Position numbers and translations under genes: made by a program. This document shows positions 63,859 through 64,000 of a stretch of 64,000 nt of DNA, piece after piece (within the stretch, counting starts at the first letter, position 1; each line of letters opens with the position of its first letter). The notes under the pieces were generated by a model, which saw nothing but the letters and a program-made list of their open reading frames with translations, was not told the origin of the DNA and made no database searches. The stretch is from Streptococcus mitis SK564 (GTDB taxonomy: Bacteria; Bacillota; Bacilli; Lactobacillales; Streptococcaceae): assembly GCF_000148525.1 (NCBI RefSeq), contig NZ_AEDU01000029.1, positions 1 through 64,000 of the forward strand. The letters are read 5' to 3'.

Positions 63859-64000
63859 ATCCATAAAGTGGAATGCATTATTAAATATTGTCCTGACGCT
63901 ATCAAATATCATTTTCCCATTAATCACTTTTCCTTATATATCTAGAATATTGAATCCAACTGGTATAGGTTTAACTTCATTTTTTAGTTCAATAGGGAAT
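63848..64000 (+). CDS. wzx: Capsule flippase Wzx, 5' part only
   Basis: ATG 63848 overlaps the previous gene by 11 bases. The 51 residues visible (NALLNIVLTLSNIIFPLITFPYISRILNP then TGIGLTSFFSS) match the first TM helix and following motif of MATE-type polysaccharide flippases. These move lipid-linked repeat units across the membrane. The rest lies beyond the window. Confidence 0.9.
   Translation, partial: MGNKSIKWNALLNIVLTLSNIIFPLITFPYISRILNPTGIGLTSFFSSIGN

Overview
The window comes from a mitis-group streptococcus (Streptococcus pneumoniae / S. pseudopneumoniae / S. mitis). The evidence is the gene order gpx ... rsmH-ftsL-pbp2x-mraY-clpL-luxS-dexB-cps, three BOX repeats, a choline-binding protein tail at the left edge, a pezAT toxin-antitoxin pair and a CtsR-type clpL promoter. 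rpsI itself is not in the window, but four copies of its last codons are.

Region 1 (about 1-20.9 kb) is a tandem pile-up of mobile elements. Four 80-bp direct repeats (830, 14784, 18507, 20395) each encode, or nearly encode, the C-terminus of ribosomal protein S9 and its downstream terminator, so they are attachment sites of elements that target the 3' end of rpsI. Element A (830-14863) is nearly complete: tyrosine integrase, repressor, excisionase-like protein, a replication-initiator gene broken by one stop codon, two MobC-like proteins beside an oriT-like palindrome cluster, and a defence cargo. The cargo is a type ISP (LlaGI-like) restriction-modification-translocase, a SIR2 protein, a HerA-type ATPase and an AlbA_2/Schlafen-type regulator-like protein. 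The next segments are decayed. They carry integrase remnants, a DUF961-like conjugation gene, a possible structured leader RNA, an XRE regulator with a second SIR2 protein, a truncated ImmA-like gene, pezA-pezT and a second integrase remnant.

Region 2 (21-33 kb) holds an AAA/DUF4143 ATPase beside a perfect 26-bp inverted repeat, then a carbohydrate-use locus. A YesM/YesN-type two-component system on the minus strand diverges from an Lpl-type ABC importer (two permeases and a lipoprotein), a YesL-like protein and a cytoplasmic GH31 glycosidase.

Region 3 (33-37.5 kb) has the peptide transporter DtpT, a BOX element, and a minus-strand operon: small XRE regulator, four membrane proteins (three related to DUF3278) and glutathione peroxidase.

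Region 4 (37.6-48.6 kb) is core chromosome: rsmH, ftsL, pbp2x, mraY, clpL, luxS, a DUF1846 gene and dexB. PBP2x carries the SAMK active-site form (A338) plus T371, G384, H514 and V546, the pattern of beta-lactam-resistant mosaic alleles.

Region 5 (48.7-64 kb) is an Ali-type oligopeptide-binding lipoprotein followed by a Wzy-type capsule locus: wzg, wzh, wzd, wze, wchA, a WecG/TagA transferase, LicD, two GT2 enzymes, a GT4-like enzyme, Wzy, a HAD-domain protein resembling COG5610 and the start of wzx, cut by the window end. The ali gene lies upstream of wzg, whereas in pneumococcus aliA marks the far end of the capsule locus.
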